64,000 bases of DNA. Origin: Bifidobacterium pseudocatenulatum DSM 20438 = JCM 1200 = LMG 10505. Lineage in GTDB: Bacteria > Actinomycetota > Actinomycetes > Actinomycetales > Bifidobacteriaceae. The stretch is taken from the NCBI RefSeq assembly GCF_001025215.1, contig NZ_AP012330.1, positions 1,922,001 to 1,986,000 of the forward strand, given 5' to 3'. Below the pieces are notes generated by a model that had not been told where the DNA came from, made no database searches, and saw nothing but the letters and a program-made list of their open reading frames with translations. Each line of letters starts with the position of its first letter. The stretch's first letter is position 1. This document shows, piece by piece, positions 1-9,263 of this stretch. The translations under genes and the position numbers were made by a program.

Positions 1-1521
1 GCGCAGCAGGGCCGGCCACTGGGCGAGCGCGGCAAGCACTTCGCCGTCGGCGGCGGTGTCGAGCAGGCTCACGTCGGCACCCTCGTAGGTGATGCCGGCA
101 GCAGCCGCATTGCGATCCACATTGCAGGAGCGGGCGTGCGCGTACTGCACGTAGTACACCGGATTCTCGTTGGAATGCGAAGCGAGCAGGTTCAGGTCGA
201 TGTCGACCGGGGAATTGTAGTCGGTGCGTGCCAACGAATAACGGGAGGCATCCACGCCGATAGCGTCGGTCAGATCGTCGATGGTCACCACATTGCCGGC
301 GCGCTTCGACATGCGCACTGCCTTGCCGTCCTTCAGCACGTTGACGAGCTGGCCGATAAGAATCTGCATGTTTTCGCCAGGTTCGTCGCCGAATGCGGCG
401 CACATGGCCATCATGCGGCCGATATAGCCGTGATGGTCGGCACCCAGCATGTAAATGGCGATGTCTGCCGGATCGTTGTCACGATGACGCTTGTTGCGAT
501 AGTAAGCAATATCAGCTGCGAAATACGCGTAGTTGCCGTCGGACTTGATAATCACACGATCCTTGTCGTCACCATGCTTGGTGGATTCGAACCAGGTTGC
601 GCCATCCTTTTCGTAAATGTCGCCGCGTTCACGCAGATCGGCGATCGCCTTGTCGACTTCACCATCGGAATACAAGCTGTTCTCATGGAACCACACGTCG
701 AAATTCACACGGAAATCCTTCATGGATTTGCGGATTTCGTCGAACATCATCGGCACTGCACGCTTGCGGAATTCCTCACGCTGTTCGGAATCGCCCTCAC
801 CCAGCGGATTGCCATCGTTGTCAACGCCACCGTCGACGCGCGGCAGGTCGAGAATCGCAATACCGTCGGCATTTGCCTCATCGATGACGCGACGTGCGAT
901 CTCATCGATATAAGCGCCCTTGTAACCGTCGATCGGGGTTTCCTCACCGTGGGCGGCCGCGACCAGCGACTTGGCGAAACGGTTGATCTGCTCGCCGTGA
1001 TCGTTGAAATAGTATTCGCGCACCACCTTGGCGCCGTTCGCCTCAAGCACGCGGGCCATGGAGTCGCCGACCGCGGCCCAACGGGTGCCGCCGATATGGA
1101 TCGGACCGGTCGGATTGGCGGACACGAATTCAAGATTCAGGGTCTTGCCGGAAAGATGGTCGTTCTTGCCGTAGTTCGCACCCTCGTTAAGCACAGTGTC
1201 AACCACGGCTGCGGCGGACGCGGAATCAAGCACAATGTTAATGAAGCCGGGGCCGGCCACTTCCACGGACTTGATGCCATCGGCATTGGCGAGTTCCGCG
1301 GCGAACAGTTCGGCGAAATCGTGAGGCTTCATGCCGGCCTTCTTGGCCAGCTGCATGGCCGCGTTCGACGCCCAATCGCCGTGCGCGCGGTCCTTCGGAC
1401 GCATGACGGCGAATTTGGCCTGCGGAGGGATGAGATCGGTGGTCAGGGTGCCTGCCTTGCCTTCATTCACAAGGTTGTTGGCAATATTGAAAATCAGTTC
1501 ACTAAGCGCTTCTGGACTCAT
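1..1521 (-). CDS. argS: Arginyl-tRNA synthetase, C-terminus cut by window edge
   Basis: Class I aminoacyl-tRNA synthetase that charges tRNA-Arg in the cytoplasm. The visible 507 residues begin MSPEALSEL and carry the N-terminal additional domain, the HIGH-type signature in SANPTGPIHIGG and a KMSKS-type loop VRMSKRAGN. The reading frame runs off the window, so the anticodon-binding C-terminus is missing only because of the edge. The ATG at 1521 follows a TAGACT box (1529-1534) after 7 nt. An SD-like GGAGGA touches the start codon and is too close for normal use, which suggests a leaderless transcript of its own. It lies 31 bp downstream of the permease gene on the same strand, so read-through is also possible. 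Confidence 0.97.
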   Translation of the reverse strand, partial: MSPEALSELIFNIANNLVNEGKAGTLTTDLIPPQAKFAVMRPKDRAHGDWASNAAMQLAKKAGMKPHDFAELFAAELANADGIKSVEVAGPGFINIVLDSASAAAVVDTVLNEGANYGKNDHLSGKTLNLEFVSANPTGPIHIGGTRWAAVGDSMARVLEANGAKVVREYYFNDHGEQINRFAKSLVAAAHGEETPIDGYKGAYIDEIARRVIDEANADGIAILDLPRVDGGVDNDGNPLGEGDSEQREEFRKRAVPMMFDEIRKSMKDFRVNFDVWFHENSLYSDGEVDKAIADLRERGDIYEKDGATWFESTKHGDDKDRVIIKSDGNYAYFAADIAYYRNKRHRDNDPADIAIYMLGADHHGYIGRMMAMCAAFGDEPGENMQILIGQLVNVLKDGKAVRMSKRAGNVVTIDDLTDAIGVDASRYSLARTDYNSPVDIDLNLLASHSNENPVYYVQYAHARSCNVDRNAAAAGITYEGADVSLLDTAADGEVLAALAQWPALLR

Positions 1522-1552
1522 TCCTCCAAGTCTACCGATTATGCAGACAGAA

Positions 1553-3022
1553 TCAGCCTTGCGTATCGCCCCGCGTATCATCCTGCAGTTCGCCATGCTT
1601 CCTGCGCCAAGCCACCGAAGCGTAATAGCCGATATAGCAGATCGCAACGAACGGAATCATATACAGCAATGTGGAACGCTGCGACGAATCGCAAATCACC
1701 AAAACCAACGCGCCGATGCACATCACAATCGCAGCAATCGGCACGAACGGGAAACCGGGGGCACGATACTTCAAATCGTCAGCCGAATGCCCTTGATCAA
1801 GCCACTGCTTGCGGAAACGCAAGTGGCAGACGGAAACCGACGCCCACACCACCAGTGTGGCCAAGCCGGAAACCGCAACCAACGCCAAATACACCGTCGA
1901 AGCGGCAACCACGGAAGACAACAACGCCAACAGCGATCCAGCCATGCTGAACAGCACCGCGAACACGGGCACACCATGGAAATTCGTCTTGCCGAGCACG
2001 CGCGGGATCATACCCTCCTGCGCAAGCGACCAGACCATGCGCGAGCACACGTACAAGCCGGAATTCGCAGCGGAAAGCACTGCCGTCAACACCACGAAAT
2101 TCATCACATCGCCGGCAAACGGCATGCCGATCGACTGGAACACGAGCACAAACGGACTCGTGTCGACGCCTGACCGATGCCACGGAATCAGCGCGGACAT
2201 CACCGCAATCGAACCGATGAAAAAAATCGCAAGACGCAACACCGTGGTATGCACGGCCTTCGGAATCGCCTGCGCCGGATCCTTCGTCTCCCCCGCCGCG
2301 ACACCAACAACCTCAGTGCCCGAAAATGCGAACACCACCGTCAGCAGCGTCGAAAAAATCGGCAGCACACCATTGGGGAACCAGCCGTCATTATAGAAAT
2401 TCTCAAACAGCGGTGCGTGATCGTAACCGGCAATCGGAATCGCACCAAACATGGCAAGCAAGCCGATCACAATGAACACGATAATCGCAAACACCTTAAT
2501 GGATGCGAACCAGAATTCCGACTCGCCATACAGCCTCACCGACAGAATATTGAGCATGAACACCACCGCAATGAAGGCGGCGGACCAAATCCACGCGGGC
2601 GAATCAGGAAACCAACGTTGCATCAGCAGACCGGCTGCCGTGAATTCCGAAGCGAGCGCCACCGCCCAATTCAGCCAATACAGCACGGCGATGGTGAACG
2701 CGGTGCCGGGGCCGATGAAACGCTTCGCATACAGGTGAAAGCTGCCCGCATACGGCATGGCCACCGACAGTTCGCCAAGGCTGAGCATCACAAAATACAC
2801 AAGCATGGATCCGATGCCATACGCGATGATCGCGCCAAGAGGGCCGGCTTGGTGAATCGTGTAGCCGGAGCTGAGGAACAAGCCCGTACCGATCACACCA
2901 CCTAGCGAAATCATGGTCAGATGGCGGGTTTCCATCTTGCGTTCAAGACCGCCCTGCTTGGCTTCAGCGGATTCAGCGGCGTCAGTGTCTGCAGTGGATG
3001 CGTTGACTTGCGATTCGGCCAT
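1553..3022 (-). CDS. APC-family amino-acid permease
   Basis: Integral membrane amino-acid:proton symporter of the AAT/APC superfamily, 489 aa with about 12 hydrophobic segments. The N-terminal soluble stretch is followed by the family signature around MISLGGVIGTGLFL, typical of the GABA/aromatic/basic amino-acid permease subgroup; the substrate cannot be read from sequence. The ATG at 3022 is preferred because AAGGAG lies 9 nt upstream; the frame is open further upstream to 3157 but without a comparable start. Its 3' end is 31 bp from argS on the same strand. Confidence 0.9.
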   Translation of the reverse strand: MAESQVNASTADTDAAESAEAKQGGLERKMETRHLTMISLGGVIGTGLFLSSGYTIHQAGPLGAIIAYGIGSMLVYFVMLSLGELSVAMPYAGSFHLYAKRFIGPGTAFTIAVLYWLNWAVALASEFTAAGLLMQRWFPDSPAWIWSAAFIAVVFMLNILSVRLYGESEFWFASIKVFAIIVFIVIGLLAMFGAIPIAGYDHAPLFENFYNDGWFPNGVLPIFSTLLTVVFAFSGTEVVGVAAGETKDPAQAIPKAVHTTVLRLAIFFIGSIAVMSALIPWHRSGVDTSPFVLVFQSIGMPFAGDVMNFVVLTAVLSAANSGLYVCSRMVWSLAQEGMIPRVLGKTNFHGVPVFAVLFSMAGSLLALLSSVVAASTVYLALVAVSGLATLVVWASVSVCHLRFRKQWLDQGHSADDLKYRAPGFPFVPIAAIVMCIGALVLVICDSSQRSTLLYMIPFVAICYIGYYASVAWRRKHGELQDDTRGDTQG

Positions 3023-3173
3023 GCGCGACTGCTCCTTCATATTTGGATGGGCGCGTTCTTGCGTTCTTGCGTTTGCATGCGTTTGCACAATACCCAATCG
3101 CATTACTATACGGAAATCGGTGGAATCATGTTGCCTGCCGTTCACTTTTAGCGGCAATCCTGAGATTGCATAA

Positions 3174-3219
3174 ACAAAAACAGGCTCGCATGCAGCGTAA
3201 GAAACCGCATACGAGCCTG
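3174..3219 (-). terminator. Intrinsic terminator of ridA
   Basis: A 13-bp inverted repeat (3181-3193 with 3207-3219, one mismatch, starting CAGGCTCG) is followed on the minus strand by TTTTTGTTT. It ends transcription of the RidA gene before the permease gene. Confidence 0.85.
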
Positions 3220-3259
3220 AAAAAGGATTTTCTGGAGATTTGCAATCAGCGCACTGAAA

Positions 3260-3649
3260 TCAGAGCACAGCGATGGCGTCGATCTCAACGAGAGCGCCCT
3301 TCGGAATGTTGTTGCCGCCGAACGCGACGCGGGCCGGCTTCACGGAGCCGATGAAGGTCTGCGCATACACGTCGTCGATCTCGTGGAAGTCTTCGACGTT
3401 CTTCATGTAGATGGTGGCGCGGCAGACGTGTTCGATGCCGGTGCCTGCGGCGTCAAGAATATGCTTGATGTTCTTCAGTGCCTGGGCTGCCTGCTCGCCG
3501 GCGGTTTCGCCAGCCAGTTCGCCGGTGACTGGGTCGATGCCCAGCTGGCCGGAGACGAACACGAAACCGTTGGCCTTCACGGCCTGGCTGTATGCGCCCA
3601 GCGCCGCCGGGGCTTCAGAAGTCGCAACCGCTTCCATCTTCTCGCTCAT
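3260..3649 (-). CDS. ridA: RidA family reactive enamine/imine deaminase
   Basis: A 129-aa YjgF/YER057c/UK114 protein, the normal length for the family. RidA hydrolyses reactive 2-aminoacrylate and related enamines released by PLP enzymes and so protects them; it works as a cytosolic trimer. The diagnostic core is present: GAYSQAV, VFVSGQLGIDP, and the substrate-binding arginine in KPARVAF (Arg107). The ATG at 3649 is preceded by AAAGGAG. It is a single-gene unit with its own terminator. Confidence 0.93.
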   Translation of the reverse strand: MSEKMEAVATSEAPAALGAYSQAVKANGFVFVSGQLGIDPVTGELAGETAGEQAAQALKNIKHILDAAGTGIEHVCRATIYMKNVEDFHEIDDVYAQTFIGSVKPARVAFGGNNIPKGALVEIDAIAVL

Positions 3650-3810
3650 AATGTTCTCCTTTGAAGAATGTGTTATGCATGTTGCTTGCGTTCAGGCCGC
3701 GGCAAACCACGACAACGCAATCTCAAGCAATCACTGTACCCATGGAATCGACACGCATTGTCCCATGTTCCAAATACCGGCTCCCTGCCCCGGCTCTTCA
3801 CTTGTCTTTG

Positions 3811-3886
3811 TGGTGGGCTTGATGGGGATCGAACCCACGACCTTCTGTTCCGGAGACAGACGCTCTATCCACTGAGCTACAAACCC
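3811..3886 (-). tRNA. tRNA-Arg (anticodon CCG)
   Basis: A 76-nt cloverleaf read on the minus strand. Acceptor arms GGGTTTG and CAAGCCC pair with one G-U; the anticodon loop is CTCCGGA between five-base arms; the T-loop is GGTTCGATCC. Discriminator A and CCA (3811-3813) are encoded. Confidence 0.97.
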
Positions 3887-4128
3887 GTGCGTCAAACTAC
3901 TTTACACTGCCTTGAGATGAAAGCGACACTTTTTACGGAAAAACGATCTTCGAATCTCGGATCATTATTGCGAAAACATAGCTACGGCGGGTCTTTCGAC
4001 AGCACACCCAACCCTAGAGGGGAAATAACGGGCATAGAACGGGGAAGGAACGAGAGATAGCGTGCGCCACAACGAAATTTGTAGCAACATAACACCATTT
4101 GAAGCGTCTTTTCCACTAAACTGAAAAT

Positions 4129-4767
4129 ATGGTTGAGGATTCAGGCAGAAATATAGGCGATTTCGAATACACGCGCCGTTTTTTCTGCCGTGCCCTGCCG
4201 ACGCAGTTGGATGATAACGACAGTCCGACGCTGATCATACAAAGTTATTACGTGCATCAGGATAATTACGCGCTGCGCGTGCGATTGAAAACAAAGTCCG
4301 TCCGCATTGCCATGACTCCGGACCTCGACCCGCTGGCTGTGCTCGAAAAGTATCGCGACGAATTCCGGCTTGGATCAGTCACCGTGAAAGGGCCGTCCGT
4401 GGGAGGCACGCGATATGAGGCGAGCCGCGATTTGGATTCGCGCATCGCAGGGGAGCTCATCAAACGCGGCGGACACGTGACCATCAAAAACCGTTTCACC
4501 GACTGGATCGATGAGGACGGCTGGAACATCGACGTGTTCGGAGGCACCAACGCTCCCCTGATCATTGCGGAAGCGGAACGTATCGGGCCGGTCACCAATC
4601 TGGTGATCCCGAAATTCTGCACCACCGAAATCACCGACCAATCGCGGTTCAGCAATGAAGGGCTTGCCGCGAATCCATATTCACGATGGAAATCCGAATT
4701 CGAAGACGAACTGGAAGCAGACGGACCGCAATTCCTCGACTATTTCGGCACCAACCGTATGGAATAA
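4129..4767 (+). CDS. CYTH-like domain protein
   Basis: A 212-aa protein resembling the CYTH fold (class IV adenylate cyclase/thiamine triphosphatase superfamily). Visible hallmarks are an N-terminal strand ending in RRFFCRALP, the alternating basic strand YALRVRLKTKS, and a C-terminal segment with EITDQSRFSNEGLA close to the usual E-x-T-x-D-x-R-[FY]-S-N signature. CYTH enzymes act on phosphate-rich substrates in a metal-dependent basic tunnel; the substrate here is unknown. The canonical N-terminal ExExK is not clear, so catalysis is uncertain. A TAAACT box (4117-4122) sits 6 nt before the ATG with no SD, suggesting a leaderless mRNA. Confidence 0.7.
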   Translation: MVEDSGRNIGDFEYTRRFFCRALPTQLDDNDSPTLIIQSYYVHQDNYALRVRLKTKSVRIAMTPDLDPLAVLEKYRDEFRLGSVTVKGPSVGGTRYEASRDLDSRIAGELIKRGGHVTIKNRFTDWIDEDGWNIDVFGGTNAPLIIAEAERIGPVTNLVIPKFCTTEITDQSRFSNEGLAANPYSRWKSEFEDELEADGPQFLDYFGTNRME

Positions 4768-4771
4768 GTCT

Positions 4772-4830
4772 TTTTTAAAAAAAAACAACCGTAGGCCGTA
4801 AAGAACGATGTAGTTGCGCAGCCTACGGTT
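4772..4830 (-). terminator. Terminator of the thioredoxin/TPR gene
   Basis: AACCGTAGGC (4787-4796) and its complement (4821-4830) form a stem, followed on the minus strand by nine or more T residues. The tract also lies just beyond the stop of the convergent CYTH-like gene. Confidence 0.85.
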
Positions 4831-4868
4831 GAGCGGTACCTAAACGGTACCTAAAGTCAATAAACGAG

Positions 4869-5837
4869 TCAGTACATGAGCGTGGCGAGGCGACGGCGGG
4901 CGCGCTTCAAACGCTCGTCGGTCGGCTCAGGAATCGTGAAATATTCCAGCAGACGCTTGCGCACCGGTTCAATATCGGCCTTATGGCCGGCCGCAACGAA
5001 ATCCAGCAAACGATCGAACGCATCCTGAATCTGACCGCCGATCATATCAATGTCAGCGACGGCAAGCTGTGCTTCAACATCATCGGGATTGTCGGCAGCG
5101 GCGGCACGCACCTCACGCACGTTCGCATTGGCGGAACGGGCCAACAGCAACGCCTTCGCACGCTCGCGGGCGGCACGCGCATCGTTCGGATCGGCTTCAA
5201 GCACCTTCTCGTACGCGGCTGCGGCGCCAGCGTAATCGCCCTGCTGTGCCAGCATATACGCCTCCTGATGCTCCGGAGGCACCTGCTCCTGGGCGCCGGC
5301 AGCGGAAGCCGAGTTTGCCGCATCGGAATTCGGATCGCCGGAATACGGCGCGGAACCGGTCACACCGGCCTGCTGCGCGGCTGCGACCAGATTCGGAATC
5401 ACCGTATCCACGATCTGCTGCATTTCCTCAGCGGACGGCAAGCCCTGCAAAATCGGCATCGGACGGCCGTTGATCAACGCGAACAATGCAGGCGCGCCCT
5501 GCACTTGGAACGCCTGCGCGATCGACGAATTCGACGCGATATCGATACGAGACAGCTGAATCTGGCCGTTCAGCTGGTTCACGGCATCGCCCAGCTGGCG
5601 TGCCATGTCGAACAGGCGATCATCGGTCGGCACCCACAGCAGCAACAGGATCGGGAACGTGGCCGACGTCTGCACCATGGCCTGGAACGTGTTCTCCGTG
5701 GTGTCGATCACATAACCGCCTGCGGCCGGAGCGCCTCCAGCCTGCCCCGGCTCAGCCTTCACCTGATGCTTCAACGCTTCAAGATCGACGGCTCCCGCCA
5801 AGGAAACTCCCGGATTAAACGGCCTTTGACCTGCCAT
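4869..5837 (-). CDS. Thioredoxin-fold/TPR protein, YbbN-like, no CXXC
   Basis: A 322-aa cytosolic protein. A thioredoxin-like domain (about residues 45-150) is followed by a linker rich in Ala/Gln and TPR-type helices (about 190-300; AYMLAQQGDYAGAAAAYEKVLEADPNDARAA shown only in part here: QGDYAGAAAAYEKVLEADP). The place of the redox CXXC is taken by WVPTDD (68-73), as in YbbN-type co-chaperones that bind clients without disulfide exchange. Family knowledge suggests a holdase or chaperone adaptor role. It is last in a minus-strand cluster behind a membrane protein and a lipoprotein, 103 bp after the latter. Confidence 0.82.
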   Translation of the reverse strand: MAGQRPFNPGVSLAGAVDLEALKHQVKAEPGQAGGAPAAGGYVIDTTENTFQAMVQTSATFPILLLLWVPTDDRLFDMARQLGDAVNQLNGQIQLSRIDIASNSSIAQAFQVQGAPALFALINGRPMPILQGLPSAEEMQQIVDTVIPNLVAAAQQAGVTGSAPYSGDPNSDAANSASAAGAQEQVPPEHQEAYMLAQQGDYAGAAAAYEKVLEADPNDARAARERAKALLLARSANANVREVRAAAADNPDDVEAQLAVADIDMIGGQIQDAFDRLLDFVAAGHKADIEPVRKRLLEYFTIPEPTDERLKRARRRLATLMY

Positions 5838-5940
5838 GCTTGCCTCCTAGATATCAACAATCAACAACATTAAGCGCCCGGCGTAACACGCATTGCAAAC
5901 GTTCGCCCCAAGCTTACGCGCATTCGTGCGACTGCCACGA

Positions 5941-6939
5941 TCACAGTGCCTCAACACGAACCGGCTGGCGCTCGGAACCGACTGCAGTGATCTTCGCGTC
6001 AGAATTTGCCGGAGGCACGTACAGCGCGACCACATTCACATACGTGGTTTTCATGGTGCTGGTGGCCTGACCGTCGCCAAACAGCGCTTTTTCCGCATCG
6101 GAAGCGGGCTGCGACTCACGGCCGGAGCCAGCTGAACGCGTCCATTCGGAATTGATCTGCGCCACCACCAGATCGCCACCATCCGCGGAACGCATAACGC
6201 TGATGGCATCGTCAACCGGTGTGAACACCTGCTGCTGCGATCCCTCGTTCAACTCCATGGCCTTCTGCACCTGTTCGGTCAGATCGGCAAGCTTCGTACG
6301 CAAATCGTCGTCGGCAAACTTCTGCGCATACTGGCTGGACGCACCATTCTGCAACACGTCGGCATACGCGGCGACCGCATCCTTCGGGGTCATGACCAGA
6401 CCGGTGTCTTTTTCCGTTCCCTGCTCGCTACCGGTTTTGGAAATCTCAAAACTCGGCATTTTCACGCCCGAAAACAGTCGTGCCACACCCCACAACTTGT
6501 AGTTCTGACGTGCGGAATCCTGGCGGAACACCAGCAGACGCTTGGACTGCTGGTCATCCGTGGTGGAAGTGATGGAAAACACCGAACGCGGCCATCCACT
6601 GTCCGTGGAAATCACGGCCTGCGCAAGATCAGTTGGAATCGTGGTCTTGCGGTCAAGATTGCCCGTGACCTGCGCCACATGAAGTTCGCTAGTGCGAATC
6701 TCAAGTTCCGGCCCCTCCAAAATCGAACCGAGGGCGTCGATATTGCGATCGTTATTGCACTGGTCAAGCGTTTTGAGAATATTCGTACGGATGGTTTTCT
6801 CTTGCTTGGCGGTCAGATTCGGCGCATCTTGACGTTGCGTGGTTTTCGGCTGCGGCAGCTGCCCCTCGCATCCGCACATGCCAACGACCATTCCCAATGC
6901 GAGTACGGCCGCCGCGATTACGTTGAAACGCTTCTTCAT
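5941..6939 (-). CDS. Putative lipoprotein, function unknown
   Basis: A 332-aa exported protein. Basic MKKRF, a hydrophobic stretch to about residue 21 and Cys22/Cys24 (GMCGCEG) make lipid anchoring likely, although the lipobox is not canonical. The rest is soluble and not recognised. The ATG at 6939 overlaps the stop of the upstream membrane-protein gene by one base (TGATG) and has GGAGG seven bases upstream, so the two are translationally coupled and probably work together at the cell envelope. Confidence 0.75.
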   Translation of the reverse strand: MKKRFNVIAAAVLALGMVVGMCGCEGQLPQPKTTQRQDAPNLTAKQEKTIRTNILKTLDQCNNDRNIDALGSILEGPELEIRTSELHVAQVTGNLDRKTTIPTDLAQAVISTDSGWPRSVFSITSTTDDQQSKRLLVFRQDSARQNYKLWGVARLFSGVKMPSFEISKTGSEQGTEKDTGLVMTPKDAVAAYADVLQNGASSQYAQKFADDDLRTKLADLTEQVQKAMELNEGSQQQVFTPVDDAISVMRSADGGDLVVAQINSEWTRSAGSGRESQPASDAEKALFGDGQATSTMKTTYVNVVALYVPPANSDAKITAVGSERQPVRVEAL

Positions 6940-8165
6940 CACTTGGCCTCCTCGTTGTCAGGTTCGTCGGACTTGTCGTTGTCGGATTCGTCGTTTTCGG
7001 ATGTTTCGTTGGATCCGACCGACTCGGTCGTTACGGCCATTTCGTCAACTTCGTTGGGCACGTTGATTTCATCGGATACCGCGAATTCTACAGATCCCGA
7101 GGCCGCTGCGGCCGCACTGCTTTCCTCTTGTGCGAGACGTGCGAAATATGCGGCAAGCTCGTCTTGCGAAATCACGGAAGTCTGTTCGAAATCGTCGTTT
7201 TCTTCAACACCATCAGCGGCAGCGTTCTGCTGATCGGCAACGAGATTGCGCGCGCCGGGATCGACAATCGTAGGCTGCGCAACTTCGTTTTGGCTATTTT
7301 CCGAACCACTCGCGCGATGCCCAGCATGACGGCGACGCTTACGCTTCGGCCCGCTCTTTTCGCTACGGGCGGCACTCGCTTCGGCGTTCTTCACCCATGC
7401 GGCAACCTCGTCATCGTCACCCTGCGTGGAACCGATGCCGTCAACCATGGCAAACGCGCGCTTGTTGCGACGCTTATGCGGAGGCATGGCAAACACGGAA
7501 GCCGAAAGCACCGCAAGTATTGCCAGCAATCCGCCGGAAAGATAGAACGGCATGGCGAAATTCAGCATCGAACGACGGTTCCAATCAAGTGTGACCGAAC
7601 CTCCCTTGCGATTGCCATAATCGATAATCGCAACGGAATCCTCGGCATTATTCGTATTAGCACCCTTGAACTGCATATCAACGGAACCGGCATTGCATTT
7701 GACGGTGCGCCACATGTCGGAATCCTGGAAGGCGACCTGGCCTTCGGAATTATCGGCGGTGCCCTGAGCCGTGGTCTTCAGCGTGGACAGGGTGGACCAG
7801 TCGGACAGTCCGGTGACGCGCGTGTATTTGGATCCCGCGATCCATCCGGCGATATCGCGGGCGGAACCGATGGCGATGCACACGTTCGCGGATTTGTCGC
7901 GCGACTTCGCCGAAATGGTGACGCGATCGTCAACCAATTGCAGCACATTCGGATCGGTGACCACATACTGCGATCCCGTAACCGAGGCGGACGCCGTGAC
8001 CTGTGCCGAGGGCTTCCAAATCGTCGCGTTCAAGACGCCAAGCACGATGCAAGCAATGGCAAGCAAGCCGAAAATAGGCGTGACAATGCCGCGCATAATC
8101 TTGGCGTGTCGCGTGGGACCCGCCTTGGACTGCGGCTTTTCCTGTTCTTCCTGCAATAAAGTCAT
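6939..8165 (-). CDS. Membrane protein with acidic cytosolic tail, function unknown
   Basis: A 408-aa protein with one transmembrane segment near residues 25-50, an extracytoplasmic region (roughly 50-200), a second membrane segment (about 210-235, LSGGLLAILAVLSASVFAMP) and a long C-terminal tail that is first Lys/Arg-rich (KRKRRRHAGHR) and then extremely rich in Glu, Asp and Ser. The start at ATG 8165 is preferred to the in-frame GTG at 8174, since a TAGAAT box (8176-8181) ends one base before that GTG. It overlaps the lipoprotein gene by one base, implying a common role. No family recognised. Confidence 0.75.
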   Translation of the reverse strand: MTLLQEEQEKPQSKAGPTRHAKIMRGIVTPIFGLLAIACIVLGVLNATIWKPSAQVTASASVTGSQYVVTDPNVLQLVDDRVTISAKSRDKSANVCIAIGSARDIAGWIAGSKYTRVTGLSDWSTLSTLKTTAQGTADNSEGQVAFQDSDMWRTVKCNAGSVDMQFKGANTNNAEDSVAIIDYGNRKGGSVTLDWNRRSMLNFAMPFYLSGGLLAILAVLSASVFAMPPHKRRNKRAFAMVDGIGSTQGDDDEVAAWVKNAEASAARSEKSGPKRKRRRHAGHRASGSENSQNEVAQPTIVDPGARNLVADQQNAAADGVEENDDFEQTSVISQDELAAYFARLAQEESSAAAAASGSVEFAVSDEINVPNEVDEMAVTTESVGSNETSENDESDNDKSDEPDNEEAK

Positions 8166-8246
8166 AGCATTCACTATTCTACATTGCCTCTCTGCAAAAG
8201 CCTGAAAAAACTATGAAAATCAATGATTGCCACTAAAGTGGAACCT

Positions 8247-9203
8247 ATGCGCAAATCTACTCTTTTCAAAGCCGTCGCAGCCGCCTGCACAACGATCATG
8301 TGCTTGGGTTTCGCGGCATGCGGAAGTTCCGACACGAAGTCTGATTCCTCCTCCGATTCATCTTCGTCTTCTTCCGATTCCTCGTCGAAGATGAATCAGA
8401 TCGCCGGTGTGACCGCCACAGGTGAGCCCGGTGAGAAGCCGACCGTCTCCTTCAAAACCCCTATGACGGTGGAAGACAACAGCTACGTCGTATTGCAGAA
8501 AGGCAATGGCGACCAGATTGAAGACGGCGACCGCATATGCACGCAGGGTATCGCCATCAATGTCAAGGATGGTTCCGAACTCATGAGCACCTGGGAGAAA
8601 AACACCCCCGATTGCTCTACGATGGTCACCTCCGACACCAGTCAGATGACTGAGGATTATTACAACATTTTCAAGGATCAGAAGCTTAACGCCACGCTTG
8701 CGTTCGGTGTGAACGATTCGAATTCCGCTGGCACCTCCTATTTGATGGTGCTCACGATCGTGTCGAAGTCGAAGGATCTGACGAAGGCAACGGGCACGAA
8801 GGTGCTTGACGTTCCTGCCGATCTGCCGAAGGTGACGCTTGCGAAGGATGGCAAGCCGTCGATCGATATGAACGGATACAAGGGTTCCGACACGTTGATC
8901 TCGCAGGATTTGATCAGGGGCGAAGGCGCCGAGGTCAAGGATACGCAGACCGTGATCGCGCACTATACCGGATGGCTGCTTGACGGCACACAGTTCGATT
9001 CCTCGTGGGATCGCGGTGCTTCGTCGAGCTTCTCGCTTGATGAGGTGATCACCGGTTGGAAGCAGGGCTTGGCAGGGCATACCGTCGGCTCGCAGGTGCT
9101 GCTGGTCGTGCCGCCGGACCTTGGCTATGGAGACAAGGATTCCGGCAAGATTCCAGCGAACTCCACGTTGGTCTTCGTAGTCGACATCCTCGCCGCCTAC
9201 TGA
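8247..9203 (+). CDS. FKBP-type peptidyl-prolyl isomerase lipoprotein
   Basis: A 318-aa surface lipoprotein. The signal peptide ends in LGFAAC (Cys25), followed by a Ser/Asp-rich tether. The C-terminal FKBP domain (about 225-318) shows VIAHYTGWLLDGTQFDSSW, a ligand-pocket VITGW and LGYGDKDSGKIPANSTLVF. It catalyses proline cis-trans isomerisation and would help fold exported proteins outside the membrane. The middle region (about 60-200) is a second, weaker module. ATG 8247 is chosen because it gives a compact signal peptide and lies 7 nt after a TAAAGT box (8234-8239); an in-frame ATG at 8223 would lie upstream of that box. Confidence 0.9.
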   Translation: MRKSTLFKAVAAACTTIMCLGFAACGSSDTKSDSSSDSSSSSSDSSSKMNQIAGVTATGEPGEKPTVSFKTPMTVEDNSYVVLQKGNGDQIEDGDRICTQGIAINVKDGSELMSTWEKNTPDCSTMVTSDTSQMTEDYYNIFKDQKLNATLAFGVNDSNSAGTSYLMVLTIVSKSKDLTKATGTKVLDVPADLPKVTLAKDGKPSIDMNGYKGSDTLISQDLIRGEGAEVKDTQTVIAHYTGWLLDGTQFDSSWDRGASSSFSLDEVITGWKQGLAGHTVGSQVLLVVPPDLGYGDKDSGKIPANSTLVFVVDILAAY

Positions 9204-9218
9204 TCTACATCACGATTC

Positions 9219-9263
9219 GCTTATAAAAACTCCCTGCATAACAACAGGGAGTTTTTTATAAGC
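9219..9263. terminator. Bidirectional terminator between FKBP gene and nucS
   Basis: An almost perfect 18-bp stem (core ACTCCCTG/CAGGGAGT) flanked by A and T tracts on either side, placed between two converging genes; it overlaps the nucS stop codon. Confidence 0.92.

Noticed and set aside
136..1950. 604-codon open frame on the plus strand
   Set aside because: Antisense to argS and the permease; no family resemblance. Long antisense frames are expected in GC-rich DNA.
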